From Streptomyces sindenensis (lineage in GTDB: Bacteria > Actinomycetota > Actinomycetes > Streptomycetales > Streptomycetaceae): a stretch of 64,000 nucleotides of DNA. The notes under the pieces are model-generated. The model was given only the letters and a program-made list of their open reading frames with translations. It made no database searches and was not told where the DNA came from. A program made the translations under genes and the position numbers. Shown piece after piece: positions 31,851-40,838 of this stretch (positions are counted from its first letter, which is position 1; each line of letters starts with the position of its first letter). The stretch lies in the NCBI RefSeq assembly GCF_014649035.1, contig NZ_BMSG01000007.1:62001-126000 (forward strand), given 5' to 3'.

Positions 31851-33049
31851 CCGGCCCCACCCGCCGCACAGCCGCGGCCGTGCCGCTCCCCGTCGTGCTG
31901 GCCGGCGCCCGGGGCCACGGCCGCTGGCACCTGGCCAACCTCCGCCGGCTCCAGCACCAGGGCCGGGTACGGCTGGCCGGCATCTGCGAACTGGAGCCGC
32001 TGACCACCGACGAACTGGCCGCCTTCGACCTCGTGGGCGACGCCCGACCGGAACAGTCCGCCGACTTCGGGGCGCTCCTCGACGCGACCGGAGCCCGTGC
32101 CGCCGTCGTCTGCACGCCCATCCCGACCCACACCGACCTGGCCCTGACCGCCGCGTCCCGGGGCGTCCACCTGCTGCTGGAGAAGCCGCCCGCCGCGAGC
32201 TGGGCCGCGTACGCCCGGATGGCCGACGGCGTACGGCGGGCGGGCACCGCCTGCCAGGTGGGCTTCCAGTCGTTCGGTTCGCACGCCGTGCCCGCGATCC
32301 AGGAGCTGGTCCGCACCGGGGCGATCGGGACGCTCACGGGGATCGGCGCCGCCGGGGCCTGGGTCCGCGACGACGCCTACTTCCGCCGGGCGCCCTGGGC
32401 CGGGCGGCGCAGGATCGGCTCCACCGACGTGGTCGACGGCGTCCTGACCAATCCGCTGGCGCACGCCGTGGCCACCGCGCTCGAACTCGCGGACCGGGGT
32501 ACGGCCGAGGACGTCCTGTCCGTGGAGACGGAGCTGTTCCGGGCCCATGACATCGAGGCGGACGACACCAGCTGCGTCCGGATCACCACCACCGGCGGCC
32601 TGCCCGTCACCGTCGCCGCCACCCTCTGCGCGGAACGGGCGGGGGAGCCCTGTGTGATCGTCCACGGAGACCGGGGCCGGATCACCTTCTGGTACAAGCA
32701 GGACCGCGTCCTGATCCAACGCGCCGGCCACGGCCCCGTGGAGAGCGTCCACGGCCGGACCGACCTCCTGGAGAACCTGGTCGACCATCTGGAGCAGGGG
32801 ACACCGCTGCTGGTGCCGCCGGAGCGCACGGGAGCGTTCATGCGGGTCGTCGAGGCCGTACGCACTGCCCCCGAGCCCGTCGCCCTGCCCGCCGACGCCT
32901 GGGAGACCCGGTACGACGCCCCCGGCGGAGGCGCGCGCCGTACGGTCCACGGCATCGACGGCCTGGTCGCCGCCGGGGCCGAATCCCTCGCCCTCTTCTC
33001 GGAGCTGGGCGCCGCCTGGGCCCGCAGCAGCGAGGCGGCGGCCTCATGA
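31847..33049 (+). CDS. Gfo/Idh/MocA-family oxidoreductase
   Basis: A 400-residue NAD(P)-dependent sugar oxidoreductase. The N-terminal Rossmann fold begins VLAGARGHGRWHLANL (a glycine-rich loop), with VCTPIPTHTDLAL and the family EKPPA motif (about 105-125). The C-terminal half is the alpha/beta substrate domain. It may oxidise, epimerise or hydrolyse an imported uronide or its derivative. ATG 31847 overlaps the permease stop (ATGA) and its stop overlaps the next ATG, so it is part of one tightly coupled operon. Confidence 0.86.
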   Translation: MTGPTRRTAAAVPLPVVLAGARGHGRWHLANLRRLQHQGRVRLAGICELEPLTTDELAAFDLVGDARPEQSADFGALLDATGARAAVVCTPIPTHTDLALTAASRGVHLLLEKPPAASWAAYARMADGVRRAGTACQVGFQSFGSHAVPAIQELVRTGAIGTLTGIGAAGAWVRDDAYFRRAPWAGRRRIGSTDVVDGVLTNPLAHAVATALELADRGTAEDVLSVETELFRAHDIEADDTSCVRITTTGGLPVTVAATLCAERAGEPCVIVHGDRGRITFWYKQDRVLIQRAGHGPVESVHGRTDLLENLVDHLEQGTPLLVPPERTGAFMRVVEAVRTAPEPVALPADAWETRYDAPGGGARRTVHGIDGLVAAGAESLALFSELGAAWARSSEAAAS

Positions 33050-33945
33050 ACCGTCCCGCCACGCCCTCGTCCGCCGCCCGGCCCGTACAGCCCGCGCTCC
33101 CCGCGCTGCCCGTGGAGCCCGCTCCGTCCGAACTCCTCGACTGCGCCGGACGCACGGTCGCCCACTACGGCTACGGGGCCGCGGCGGACGGCCGCCCCCG
33201 CCTGCACCCCGTCACCACGCTCGCCGGCCGCACCGTCACCCAGGACCGGCCCGCCGACCACCGGCACCACCTGGGCGTCTCCATCGCCGTGCCCGACGTG
33301 TCCGGCCGCAACTTCTGGGGCGGGCGCACCTACGTCCGGGGGCAGGGGCCCACCGAGCTCGACAACCACGGCGTCCAGCGCTGCCTCGGCCTGGAGCGGC
33401 ACGGGCCGGGCGGGTTCACGCAGTCGCTCGCCTGGGAGGCGGACGGCGTCGAACTGCTGCGGGAGCACCGCACCGTGGACACGGTCGAACTCTCCGCCAC
33501 CGCCTGGGCGTTGGACCTCTCCTTCGCGCTCACCAACCACTCGGCCGACGACCTCTCCGTCGGCAGCCCCGCCACCAACGGCCGCCCCGGGGCCGGTTAC
33601 GGCGGGTTCTTCTGGCGCGCCCCCAAGGAGGCGTCGCCGCCGGACGTGTTCACCGCAGGCTGTGCGGGCGAGGAGGCGGTGCACGGCCGGGCCGCCGACT
33701 GGCTCGCGCTCGCCGGGGACGGCTGGACCCTCGTCTTCGCCGGGGCGGGCGAGGAGACCCGGCGCGATCCGTGGTTCGTGCGGACGGCGGAGTACCCGGG
33801 CGTCGGCTCCTCCCTCGCGGCCCACGAACGACTGCCCGTGCCCGCCGGGGCCACCGTCGTACGCCGGATCGTCACCGTCGTCGCGGACGGCCGGCTGGAC
33901 CGTGAGGCCGCCGCCGGGTACGTCCGACGGGCGGTGGCCCCGTGA
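33046..33945 (+). CDS. PmoA/DUF6807-family protein
   Basis: A 299-residue protein of the family often labelled PmoA or DUF6807, recognised by ADHRHHLGVSIAVPDVSG and NFWGGRTY near the N-terminus (about 66-100) and by a beta-rich body. Members occur next to Gfo/Idh oxidoreductases in sugar clusters; the label methane oxygenase is misleading. Its role is unknown, perhaps a carbohydrate lyase or isomerase. No signal peptide. It overlaps both neighbours by 4 bp. Confidence 0.75.
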   Translation: MNRPATPSSAARPVQPALPALPVEPAPSELLDCAGRTVAHYGYGAAADGRPRLHPVTTLAGRTVTQDRPADHRHHLGVSIAVPDVSGRNFWGGRTYVRGQGPTELDNHGVQRCLGLERHGPGGFTQSLAWEADGVELLREHRTVDTVELSATAWALDLSFALTNHSADDLSVGSPATNGRPGAGYGGFFWRAPKEASPPDVFTAGCAGEEAVHGRAADWLALAGDGWTLVFAGAGEETRRDPWFVRTAEYPGVGSSLAAHERLPVPAGATVVRRIVTVVADGRLDREAAAGYVRRAVAP

Positions 33946-35516
33946 ACCGTCCCTGGACCGCCGACCTCGGGGACGGCACGTACCGCAACCCCGTGCTGAA
34001 CGCCGACTGGTCCGACCCGGACGTCGTCCGGGTCGGCGCGGACCACTACCTCACCGCGTCCAGCTTCGGCCGGGCCCCGGGCCTGCCGCTCCTGCACTCC
34101 CGCGACCTGGTCAACTGGACGCTCGTCGGGCACGCCCTGGACCGCGTCGAGCCCGCCGCCGACTTCGCCCGGCCGCGCCACGACGCCGGGGTGTGGGCGC
34201 CCTCGCTGCGCCACCACGCGGGCCGCTTCTGGATCTTCTGGGGCGACCCCGACCACGGCGTCCAGCAGATCAACGCCGAGAGCGTCGAGGGCCCGTGGAG
34301 CGCGCCGCACCTGCTCAAACCCGGCCGCGGGTTCATCGACGCCTGCCCCCTGTGGGACGAGGAGACCGGCGAGGCCTACCTCGTCCACGCCTGGGCCAAG
34401 TCCCGCTCCGGGATCAAGAACCGGCTCACCGGGCACCGCATGAGCGCCGACGGACGCGTACTCCTCGACGAGGGCCGGACCCTGATCGACGCCGACCGGA
34501 TACCCGGCTGGTTCACCCTGGAAGGCCCCAAGCTCTACCGCCACGACGGGTACTTCTGGATCTTCGCCCCGGCCGGCGGGGTGGAGACCGGCTGGCAGGG
34601 CGCGTTCCGGTCGCGGGACTTCTCCGGCCCCTACGAGGAACGCGTCGTGCTGTCCCAGGGGCGCACCGACGTCAACGGGCCGCACCAGGGCGGCTGGGTG
34701 CGGACCGCCGCCGGCGAGGACTGGTTCCTGCACTTCCAGGCACGCGGTGCGTACGGGCGGGTCGTCCACCTCCAGCCCATGCGCTGGGACGCGGAGGGCT
34801 GGCCCGTCATCGGCGACGCGGGCGAACCCGTCTCCACGCACCGCAAACCGGCCGCCCCCGACCAGCCCGTGGCAGCGCCCGCCGTGGACGACGACTTCCC
34901 CGGCGGCGCTTACGGCAAGCAGTGGCAGTGGACGGCCAACCCCCGCCCCGACGTGTGGGCCGAGGGCCCCGGGCACGCCGGGCAGCCCGAGGGCCCCGGG
35001 CACTTCGGGCGCCCCGCCGACGGGCTGCGGCTCACCTGCCTCCGCACGCCGGACGCGCACGACCTGCGGCTGCTCCCCAACGTCCTGGTCCAGCGCATGC
35101 CCGCCGAGGAGTTCACCGTCGAGGTGGACCTCGAACTGCACAGCGACGAGCCGGGCGCCAAGGCGGGCCTGGCCGTGCTCGGGGACGCCTTCTGCTGGAT
35201 CGGTCTGGAGGCCGGGGCGGACGGGACGCCCCGCCTCGTGCACCGGTACGCCGAGGGCGCCGCGGAGAGCGAACGCGACGCGGCCGGGGCCCGCGCCTCG
35301 CCCGGCGGCAGGGCCCGGCTGCGTATCGAGGTCACGGCCGGGGCCCGCTGCCGCTTCTCCGCCGACACGGGAGACGGCTTCCGGCCCTCGGGGCAGGTCT
35401 TCGCCGCCGCCCCGTGGCGCTGGGTCGCCGCGCTCCTCGGCCTCTTCGCCACCGCGCCGGCCGGGACGGGCCCCGCCGGCACGGCGCTGTTCACCACCTT
35501 CCGCGCCACCCGATGA
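33942..35516 (+). CDS. Cytoplasmic GH43 glycosidase with C-terminal beta-sandwich
   Basis: A 524-residue glycosidase without signal peptide. The GH43 catalytic residues are seen as base Asp in WSDPDVVRVG (about 24-27), the pKa-modulating Asp in FIDACPLWD and the acid Glu in FTLEGPKLY. A jelly-roll domain typical of beta-xylosidase/arabinofuranosidase GH43s fills about 310-520, with a Gly/Pro repeat (GPGHAGQPEGPGHFGRP) at the joint. It should trim imported oligosaccharides, likely arabino- or galacto-uronides. GTG 33942 overlaps the preceding stop. Confidence 0.85.
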   Translation: MNRPWTADLGDGTYRNPVLNADWSDPDVVRVGADHYLTASSFGRAPGLPLLHSRDLVNWTLVGHALDRVEPAADFARPRHDAGVWAPSLRHHAGRFWIFWGDPDHGVQQINAESVEGPWSAPHLLKPGRGFIDACPLWDEETGEAYLVHAWAKSRSGIKNRLTGHRMSADGRVLLDEGRTLIDADRIPGWFTLEGPKLYRHDGYFWIFAPAGGVETGWQGAFRSRDFSGPYEERVVLSQGRTDVNGPHQGGWVRTAAGEDWFLHFQARGAYGRVVHLQPMRWDAEGWPVIGDAGEPVSTHRKPAAPDQPVAAPAVDDDFPGGAYGKQWQWTANPRPDVWAEGPGHAGQPEGPGHFGRPADGLRLTCLRTPDAHDLRLLPNVLVQRMPAEEFTVEVDLELHSDEPGAKAGLAVLGDAFCWIGLEAGADGTPRLVHRYAEGAAESERDAAGARASPGGRARLRIEVTAGARCRFSADTGDGFRPSGQVFAAAPWRWVAALLGLFATAPAGTGPAGTALFTTFRATR

Positions 35517-35596
35517 CCCCCCTCGCAGAAGCGCAGACGTACGGGAGCGCAGACGTGCAGTACCACCCCGACACATCCGACAGGGAAGAGCCGACC

Positions 35597-36931
35597 ATGA
35601 CCATCTCGAAGACCCGGCGGGGGCGTACCGCGTCCGCCGTCTCCCTCGTAGCAGCGCTCGCACTGACGGCCGCCGCGTGCGGTGACGACGGCAGCGGAGC
35701 AGGCACGGAGGGGAGCGGCAAGGGCGAGATCACCTTCTGGGACAACAACGGCGGGCCGCGCACCGCCATCTGGACCGAGATCATCAAGGACTTCGAGAAG
35801 CAGCACCCGGACATCAAGGTGAAGTACGTCCCGATCCCCATCGCCGACGTCCAGTCCAAGTACGACACCGCGATCGCCGGCGGCGGACTGCCCGACGTGG
35901 GCGGGGTCGGCACCGCCTACCTCGCCAACATGGTCTCGCAGGAAGCCCTGGAACCGGTCAACAAGCGGCTGAAGGGGTCCGCCCTGGAGGGCAAGCTCGT
36001 CGACTCCATGGTCGAGAGCGTCAGGGCGGCCGCCGGCCGGGGCGACGACATCTACTCCGTACCGACCTCCGCCAACAACGGCGTGCTCTGGTACCGCACC
36101 GACCTGTTCGAGCAGGCCGGGCTGAAGGCCCCCGACACCTGGGCCGACTTCTACACCGCGGCCGAGAAGCTCACCGACGCCCGGAACAACAAGTTCGGCT
36201 ACACCATCCGCGGCGGCGCCGGCTCCATCGCCCAGGCGCTGGACGCCATCTACGGGCAGTCCGGCATCACGGAGTTCTGGGACGGCGACACGACGACGCT
36301 CAACGACCCCGAGAACGTCGCCGCGCTGGAGAAGTACGCCGGCCTCTTCAAGCGGACCACGCCCGCCGCCGACGTCAACAACGACTTCACCAAGATGGTC
36401 GCCCAGTGGGACACCGGCACCATCGGCATGCTGAGCCACAACCTCGGCTCCTACCAGGACCACGCGAAGGCCCTGGGCGAAGGCAAGTTCGCCGGCATCC
36501 CGGCCCCCATCGGGGACAGCGGAACCCGCGTGCAGGTCTCCAACCCCGTCGACGGACTCGGCCTCTTCCGGTCGAGCGACAACAAGACCGCGGCGTGGAA
36601 GTTCATCGAGTTCGCCGCCTCCCACGCGTCCAACAGCAAGTGGAACGAGTCGGCGGGCGCCATCCCGGCCAACACCGAAGCGGCGAAGGACCCCTGGATC
36701 AGCAAGACCGAGCCGACCGCGCTGGCCGCGAAGGCGCTGACGGACGGCTCCACCAAGGTCGTCGACCTGCCGTACTACCTGCCCGACTGGAACAACATCA
36801 GCAAGGCGGACAACGAGCCGGAGTTCCAGAAGCTGCTCCTCGGCAAGATCACGGCGAAGCAGTTCCTGGACAAGATGGCCGAGGAGCTGAACGCCGCCAA
36901 CAAGGAGTGGAAGGAGCTGGGCAACGGCTGA
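35597..36931 (+). CDS. Sugar-binding lipoprotein of the ABC importer
   Basis: A 444-residue family-1-type extracellular solute-binding protein. The N-terminus has a lipoprotein signal (ALALTAAAC with the lipidated Cys at 28), then a short Gly/Ser linker and the binding domain starting GEITFWDNNGGPRTA. Tryptophan/Tyr-rich segments suit sugar stacking. It would capture pectin-derived oligosaccharides for the permeases encoded 5 kb upstream; placing the binding protein at the distal end is unusual for this importer class. ATG 35597, 80 bp after GH43. Confidence 0.9.
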   Translation: MTISKTRRGRTASAVSLVAALALTAAACGDDGSGAGTEGSGKGEITFWDNNGGPRTAIWTEIIKDFEKQHPDIKVKYVPIPIADVQSKYDTAIAGGGLPDVGGVGTAYLANMVSQEALEPVNKRLKGSALEGKLVDSMVESVRAAAGRGDDIYSVPTSANNGVLWYRTDLFEQAGLKAPDTWADFYTAAEKLTDARNNKFGYTIRGGAGSIAQALDAIYGQSGITEFWDGDTTTLNDPENVAALEKYAGLFKRTTPAADVNNDFTKMVAQWDTGTIGMLSHNLGSYQDHAKALGEGKFAGIPAPIGDSGTRVQVSNPVDGLGLFRSSDNKTAAWKFIEFAASHASNSKWNESAGAIPANTEAAKDPWISKTEPTALAAKALTDGSTKVVDLPYYLPDWNNISKADNEPEFQKLLLGKITAKQFLDKMAEELNAANKEWKELGNG

Positions 36932-36963
36932 GGCCCCGCCCGCTCCGGACCCCGATGACGGAC

Positions 36964-36996
36964 CGGCGGCGGCCCGGGCCGAGCCCGGCCGCCGCG
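36964..36996 (+). terminator. Hairpin after the sugar-binding protein gene
   Basis: GGCGGCGGCCCGGGC and GCCCGGCCGCCGC pair with one bulged C around a CGA loop, 30 bp after the stop. It may partly end the importer operon before the secreted enzymes. Confidence 0.5.
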
Positions 36997-37060
36997 CTCC
37001 CTCCCTTCCCGCTTCCCACCCCCCGTACGCGAGCACGCCCTTCGAGAGAGGCAGCACCTC

Positions 37061-37963
37061 GTGTCACTCACCCGCAGACAGACGGCCACCTCCCTGCTCA
37101 CCCTCCCCCTCGCCCTCACCGCCACGCCGGCCCTCGCCCACGGCGGTGGAGCCGGCCGCCCCCGCCCCCGTACGCTCCACATCGCCGGTGACTCCACGGC
37201 CGCCGTGAAGTCCGCCGACGCCGCGCCCGAGACGGGCTGGGGCATGGCCCTCCCCTTCTTCCTCGCCCGCCACCTCCGGGTCGCCAACCACGCGGTGAAC
37301 GGCCACAGTTCCAAGAGCTTCATCGACGAGGGCCGCCTCGCCGCACTGCTGGGCGGGGTCCGCCCCGGCGATCTGCTCCTCGTCCAGTTCGGCCACAACG
37401 ACGAGAAGACCGAGGACCCGGCCCGCGGCACCGACCCCTCCACCACCTACCGCGCCTACCTGCGCGAGTACATCCGGGGAGCCCGCGCCCGACGGGCCCG
37501 GCCCGTGCTCCTCACCTCCGTCGAGCGGCGCCGGTTCGGCCCGGACGGCGCCGCCCGGCCCACCCACGGCGAGTACCCCGCCGCGATGCGCGCCCTGGCG
37601 GCCGAGGAGGGCGTCCCGCTCCTCGACCTCCAGGCGCTGTCCCTCGCCCGCTGGCACCAGCTGGGGCCCGACGGCACTCTGCCGTACTTCCTGTGGCTGA
37701 AGCCGGGCGAGTCGCCCAACTACCCGGACGGCGCGCAGGACAACACGCACTTCAGGCCCTCGGGCGCGATCGAAACGGCCCGGATGACGGCGCGCGCCCT
37801 GCTGGACGAAGACGTACTCACGGCCCGCGACCTCCGCCGCCTCGGCGACCACGTCCCGGACGAGTGGATCACCTGGGACGGACCGGCCGCACCTGCCGGG
37901 CCTGCCGGACCCGCCGGGCATGCCGGACCCGCCGGGCATGCCGGACCCGCCGGGCCTGCCTGA
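37061..37963 (+). CDS. Secreted rhamnogalacturonan acetylesterase (SGNH, CE12-like)
   Basis: A 300-residue SGNH hydrolase. Catalytic Ser45 lies in IAGDSTA (block I), the oxyanion Asn in QFGHND (block III) and the Asp-His pair in DNTHF (block V); this set matches rhamnogalacturonan acetylesterases that remove acetyl groups from pectin. A Tat/Sec-like signal (SLTRRQTATSLLTLPLALTATPALA) ends near 27. The C-terminus is an unusual 25-residue tail of AGP/AGH tripeptides encoded by three 18-bp repeats. GTG 37061 has GAGAGAGG upstream. Confidence 0.87.
   Translation: MSLTRRQTATSLLTLPLALTATPALAHGGGAGRPRPRTLHIAGDSTAAVKSADAAPETGWGMALPFFLARHLRVANHAVNGHSSKSFIDEGRLAALLGGVRPGDLLLVQFGHNDEKTEDPARGTDPSTTYRAYLREYIRGARARRARPVLLTSVERRRFGPDGAARPTHGEYPAAMRALAAEEGVPLLDLQALSLARWHQLGPDGTLPYFLWLKPGESPNYPDGAQDNTHFRPSGAIETARMTARALLDEDVLTARDLRRLGDHVPDEWITWDGPAAPAGPAGPAGHAGPAGHAGPAGPA
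37904..37957. repeat. Three 18-bp tandem repeats coding the AGP/AGH tail
   Basis: Units start at 37904, 37922 and 37940; the first two read GCCGGACCCGCCGGGCAT and the third differs at two bases. They encode AGP-AGH type tripeptides at the end of the acetylesterase. Confidence 0.85.
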
Positions 37964-37994
37964 CCGGCACCTCACCGCACCGCGCCTCCCCCTT

Positions 37995-38088
37995 TCCTTG
38001 CCCCTCCTCCCTTCCTGCCCTTCCTCTCCTCCCCTTCCTCTCCTCCCCTTCCTCTCCTCTCCTCTCCGCTTCCTCCGACCACAGAGAA
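37995..38088 (+). promoter_or_regulatory. Long pyrimidine tract before the pectate lyase gene
   Basis: About 95 bases of nearly pure C and T with only three G, built of CCTTCCTCTCCTCC-like units, lie between the acetylesterase stop and the pectate lyase ribosome site. In RNA this C-rich, G-poor stretch is what Rho prefers; the duplex could also form a triplex. Confidence 0.5.
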
Positions 38089-38097
38089 GGTTTCGCC

Positions 38098-39441
38098 ATG
38101 CCCGCACGCACGCGCCACACCCGGGCCGTAGCCGTCACCCTGGGCTGCGCCTCGCTGGCCCTCGCGCTGAGCGCCCCCGCCCAGGCCGCACCCCGGCCGG
38201 GCCCCCACGGCAAGGGGATCGAGCGCGCCGTACTGCCCGCCGGGGACGGCTGGGCCGCCGCGGAAGGCTCCACCACGGGGGGCTCGGACGCCGCACCCGA
38301 GCACGTCTACACCGTGACCGACCGGGCCGAACTCGTCGCGGCCTTCGAGGAGGCGGGCGACGCACCCAAGATCGTCAGAGTCGCCGGCACCATCCACGGC
38401 AACTCCGACGCCGACGGCACCCCGATCGGCTGCGAGCGGTACGAGACCGACGGCTACACCCTGGAGAAGTACCTCGCCGCCTACGACCCGGAGGTGTGGG
38501 GCGGGGACCGGGTCCCCGAGGGCCCGCTGGAGGACGCCCGCGCGGCCTCGGCGAAGCTCCAGCAGGCCGCCGTGAACGTCCGGGTCCCGTCCAACACCAC
38601 CCTGATCGGGGTCGGTGCGAACCCCGAGATCATCGGCGCCAGTCTCCAGGTCCGGGGCGTCTCCAACGTCATCATCCGCAACATCTCGTTCGAGGACACC
38701 TACGACTGCTTCCCCCAGTGGGACCCCACGGACGGCAGCGGGGGCGCCTGGAACTCGGAGTACGACAACCTCGTCGTGTACGGCTCCCAGCACGTCTGGG
38801 TCGACCACAACACCTTCAGCGACGGTGACCGTCCCGACTCCGAACAGCCGCGCTACTTCGGGCAGCTGTACCAGCAGCACGACGGACTCTTCGACATCGT
38901 GCGCGGCTCCGACCTGGTCACCGTCTCGTGGAACGTGCTCAAGGACCACGACAAGACGATGCTCATCGGCAACAGCGACAGCGCCGGCGCGACCGACCGC
39001 GGCAAGCTCCGCGTGACGCTCCACCACAACCTGTTCAAGGACGTCAAGGAACGTGCTCCGCGCGTCCGCTTCGGCCAGGTCGACTCGTACAACAACCACT
39101 TCGTCGCCACGCGCGGCAGTTCCTACGGCTACTCGTACGGCATCGGCGCCGAGTCCCGCCTGGTCGCCGAGTACAACGCGTTCACCCTGGCCGGCGACGT
39201 GGACCGGGCCAGAGTCCTCAAGAAGTGGTCGGAGGCCCCGCTCACCGCGGAGAACAACTACGTCAACGGACGCAGGACCGATCTGATCGCCGTGCACAAC
39301 GCCGGAGTCCCCGGCGAGCAGCTCGCCGAGGGCGCGGGCTGGACCCCCGAACTGCGTACGACGGTCCACCACCCCTGGGCCGTTCCCGTGCTGGTCGGCC
39401 TCAAGGCCGGGGCGGGCAGGCCGGCGTCCGGCCTCCGGTGA
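38098..39441 (+). CDS. Secreted pectate lyase, PL1
   Basis: A 447-residue polysaccharide lyase that cleaves polygalacturonate by beta-elimination outside the cell. Signal peptide to about residue 31 (LSAPAQAAP). PL1 beta-helix marks are NVIIRNISFED, WVDHNTF (Ca-binding His/Asp), DGLFDIVRGSDLVTVSWN and RAPRVRFGQVDSYNNHF, which holds the catalytic Arg. ATG 38098 has AGAAGG upstream. It follows the pyrimidine tract and precedes a pectin methylesterase. Confidence 0.92.
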   Translation: MPARTRHTRAVAVTLGCASLALALSAPAQAAPRPGPHGKGIERAVLPAGDGWAAAEGSTTGGSDAAPEHVYTVTDRAELVAAFEEAGDAPKIVRVAGTIHGNSDADGTPIGCERYETDGYTLEKYLAAYDPEVWGGDRVPEGPLEDARAASAKLQQAAVNVRVPSNTTLIGVGANPEIIGASLQVRGVSNVIIRNISFEDTYDCFPQWDPTDGSGGAWNSEYDNLVVYGSQHVWVDHNTFSDGDRPDSEQPRYFGQLYQQHDGLFDIVRGSDLVTVSWNVLKDHDKTMLIGNSDSAGATDRGKLRVTLHHNLFKDVKERAPRVRFGQVDSYNNHFVATRGSSYGYSYGIGAESRLVAEYNAFTLAGDVDRARVLKKWSEAPLTAENNYVNGRRTDLIAVHNAGVPGEQLAEGAGWTPELRTTVHHPWAVPVLVGLKAGAGRPASGLR

Positions 39442-39588
39442 CCGGCGCGTACCCCCGATGAACCGGCCGGAGCGGCACCGCATGCTTTCCAGCACCCCGG
39501 AGAGCGCCGCTCCGGCCCTTCGCCGTCCACCCGCGGCCCGTCGCCGCGCACTCGTCACCCGCCGCCGCCCCTCCGGAGGAGCACCGCC

Positions 39589-40695
39589 ATGACCACTCGA
39601 CGCACCGCCCTGTCCCTGATCGCCGGCACGGGCGCCACACTCGCCCTCGGCGCACCGGCCGCCCTCGCCCGGCCCGCCGCCGGACCCCGCCCCTTCGGCC
39701 GCTACGGCTCACCGGCCCGCCGCCACGACCCCCGCACGCTGTACGTGGACGCGCACGGCCGGGGCGACCACACCGACGTCCAGTCCGCCGTGGACGCGGC
39801 CACCGGAACCGGCCGCACCATCGTGATCGCCGCCGGCGTCCACCGGGCCACGGTCGTCGTCAGCGCCGCCCACCGCGACCTCACGCTGATCGGCGCGAGC
39901 GCCGACGCCCGCGACACGGTCCTGGTGTACGGCAACGCGGCGGGCACGCCCCGGCCGGACGGCACCGGAACCCTCGGCACCAGCGGATCGGCCTCCGTCA
40001 CGATCAGGGCGGAGGGCTTCACCGCCCGCGATCTGACCTTCGCCAACGACTGGCTGCGCTCCGACAACCCCGAGTACACCGGCACCCAGGCGGTGGCGGT
40101 CAAGGTCCAGGGCGACCGGTCGGCGTTCCACCGCTGCCGGTTCCTGGGCCACCAGGACACGCTGTACGCCGACTCGCCCTCCCGCGACGTGTTCGCCCGG
40201 CAGTACTACCGCGACTGCTACGTGGAGGGCGACGTGGACTTCGTCTTCGGCCGGGCCTCCGCCGTCTACGACCGCTGCCACTTCCGCACCCTGGTCCGCC
40301 CCGACCTGACCTCGGCGCCCCACGGCTTCGTCTTCGCGCCCAGCACCGCCGGGGCCGGCCCGTACGGCTTTCTGGTGCTGCGCTCCCGCGTGAGCAGCAC
40401 GGCCCCCGACGGGTACTACAAGCTGGCGCGCCCCTGGGTGCCGTCCTCCGACCCCACCGCACGCCCGATGCTCACCGTCCGCGAGAGCCGTCTCGGCGCG
40501 GGCGTCGACGCGTCCGCGCCGTACGCCACCATGTCGGCCGGCCACCCGTGGCAGGAACAACGCTTCGCCGAACACCGCAACACCGGTCCCGGCGCCCGGA
40601 TCACCGTCCCGGCGAACCGGCCCCAGCTCAGCGCGTCCGAGGCCCGTGCGCACACCCCGGCCCGGTGGCTGGGCGACTGGCGGCCACTCGGATGA
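39589..40695 (+). CDS. Secreted pectin methylesterase (CE8)
   Basis: A 368-residue pectinesterase that removes methyl groups from pectin, making it a substrate for pectate lyases. Tat-like signal TTRRTALSLIAGTGATLALG. Catalytic region: FLGHQDTLYADS (Gln and first Asp) and GDVDFVFGRASAVYDRC (second Asp), the Asp pair of CE8. The right-handed beta-helix is complete. ATG 39589 has GGAGGAGCACC upstream. A near-perfect hairpin follows. Confidence 0.92.
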   Translation: MTTRRTALSLIAGTGATLALGAPAALARPAAGPRPFGRYGSPARRHDPRTLYVDAHGRGDHTDVQSAVDAATGTGRTIVIAAGVHRATVVVSAAHRDLTLIGASADARDTVLVYGNAAGTPRPDGTGTLGTSGSASVTIRAEGFTARDLTFANDWLRSDNPEYTGTQAVAVKVQGDRSAFHRCRFLGHQDTLYADSPSRDVFARQYYRDCYVEGDVDFVFGRASAVYDRCHFRTLVRPDLTSAPHGFVFAPSTAGAGPYGFLVLRSRVSSTAPDGYYKLARPWVPSSDPTARPMLTVRESRLGAGVDASAPYATMSAGHPWQEQRFAEHRNTGPGARITVPANRPQLSASEARAHTPARWLGDWRPLG

Positions 40696-40731
40696 TCCGG
40701 CGCGCCGCCGCCGTGCGCCCGGCACCGGGCA

Positions 40732-40769
40732 GGGCCCGCACCCCCCGTCGAGCGGGGGGCGCGGGCTCT
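40732..40769. terminator. Bidirectional terminator between convergent pectinase genes
   Basis: GCCCGCACCCCCCG (40734-40747) pairs with CGGGGGGCGCGGGC (40753-40766) with one mismatch and a 5-base loop, followed by TCTT. Confidence 0.75.
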
Positions 40770-40838
40770 TGCGGGTGTGCGGGGAACGGGGTGCCGGAGC
40801 GGGGCGCCGCACGGCGGGTCGCCGGGCGACGGCGCCCG

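Noticed and set aside
34910..37057. 715-codon frame opposite the sugar-binding protein gene
   Set aside because: Shadow frame caused by strong GC bias; the plus strand holds an unambiguous lipoprotein.
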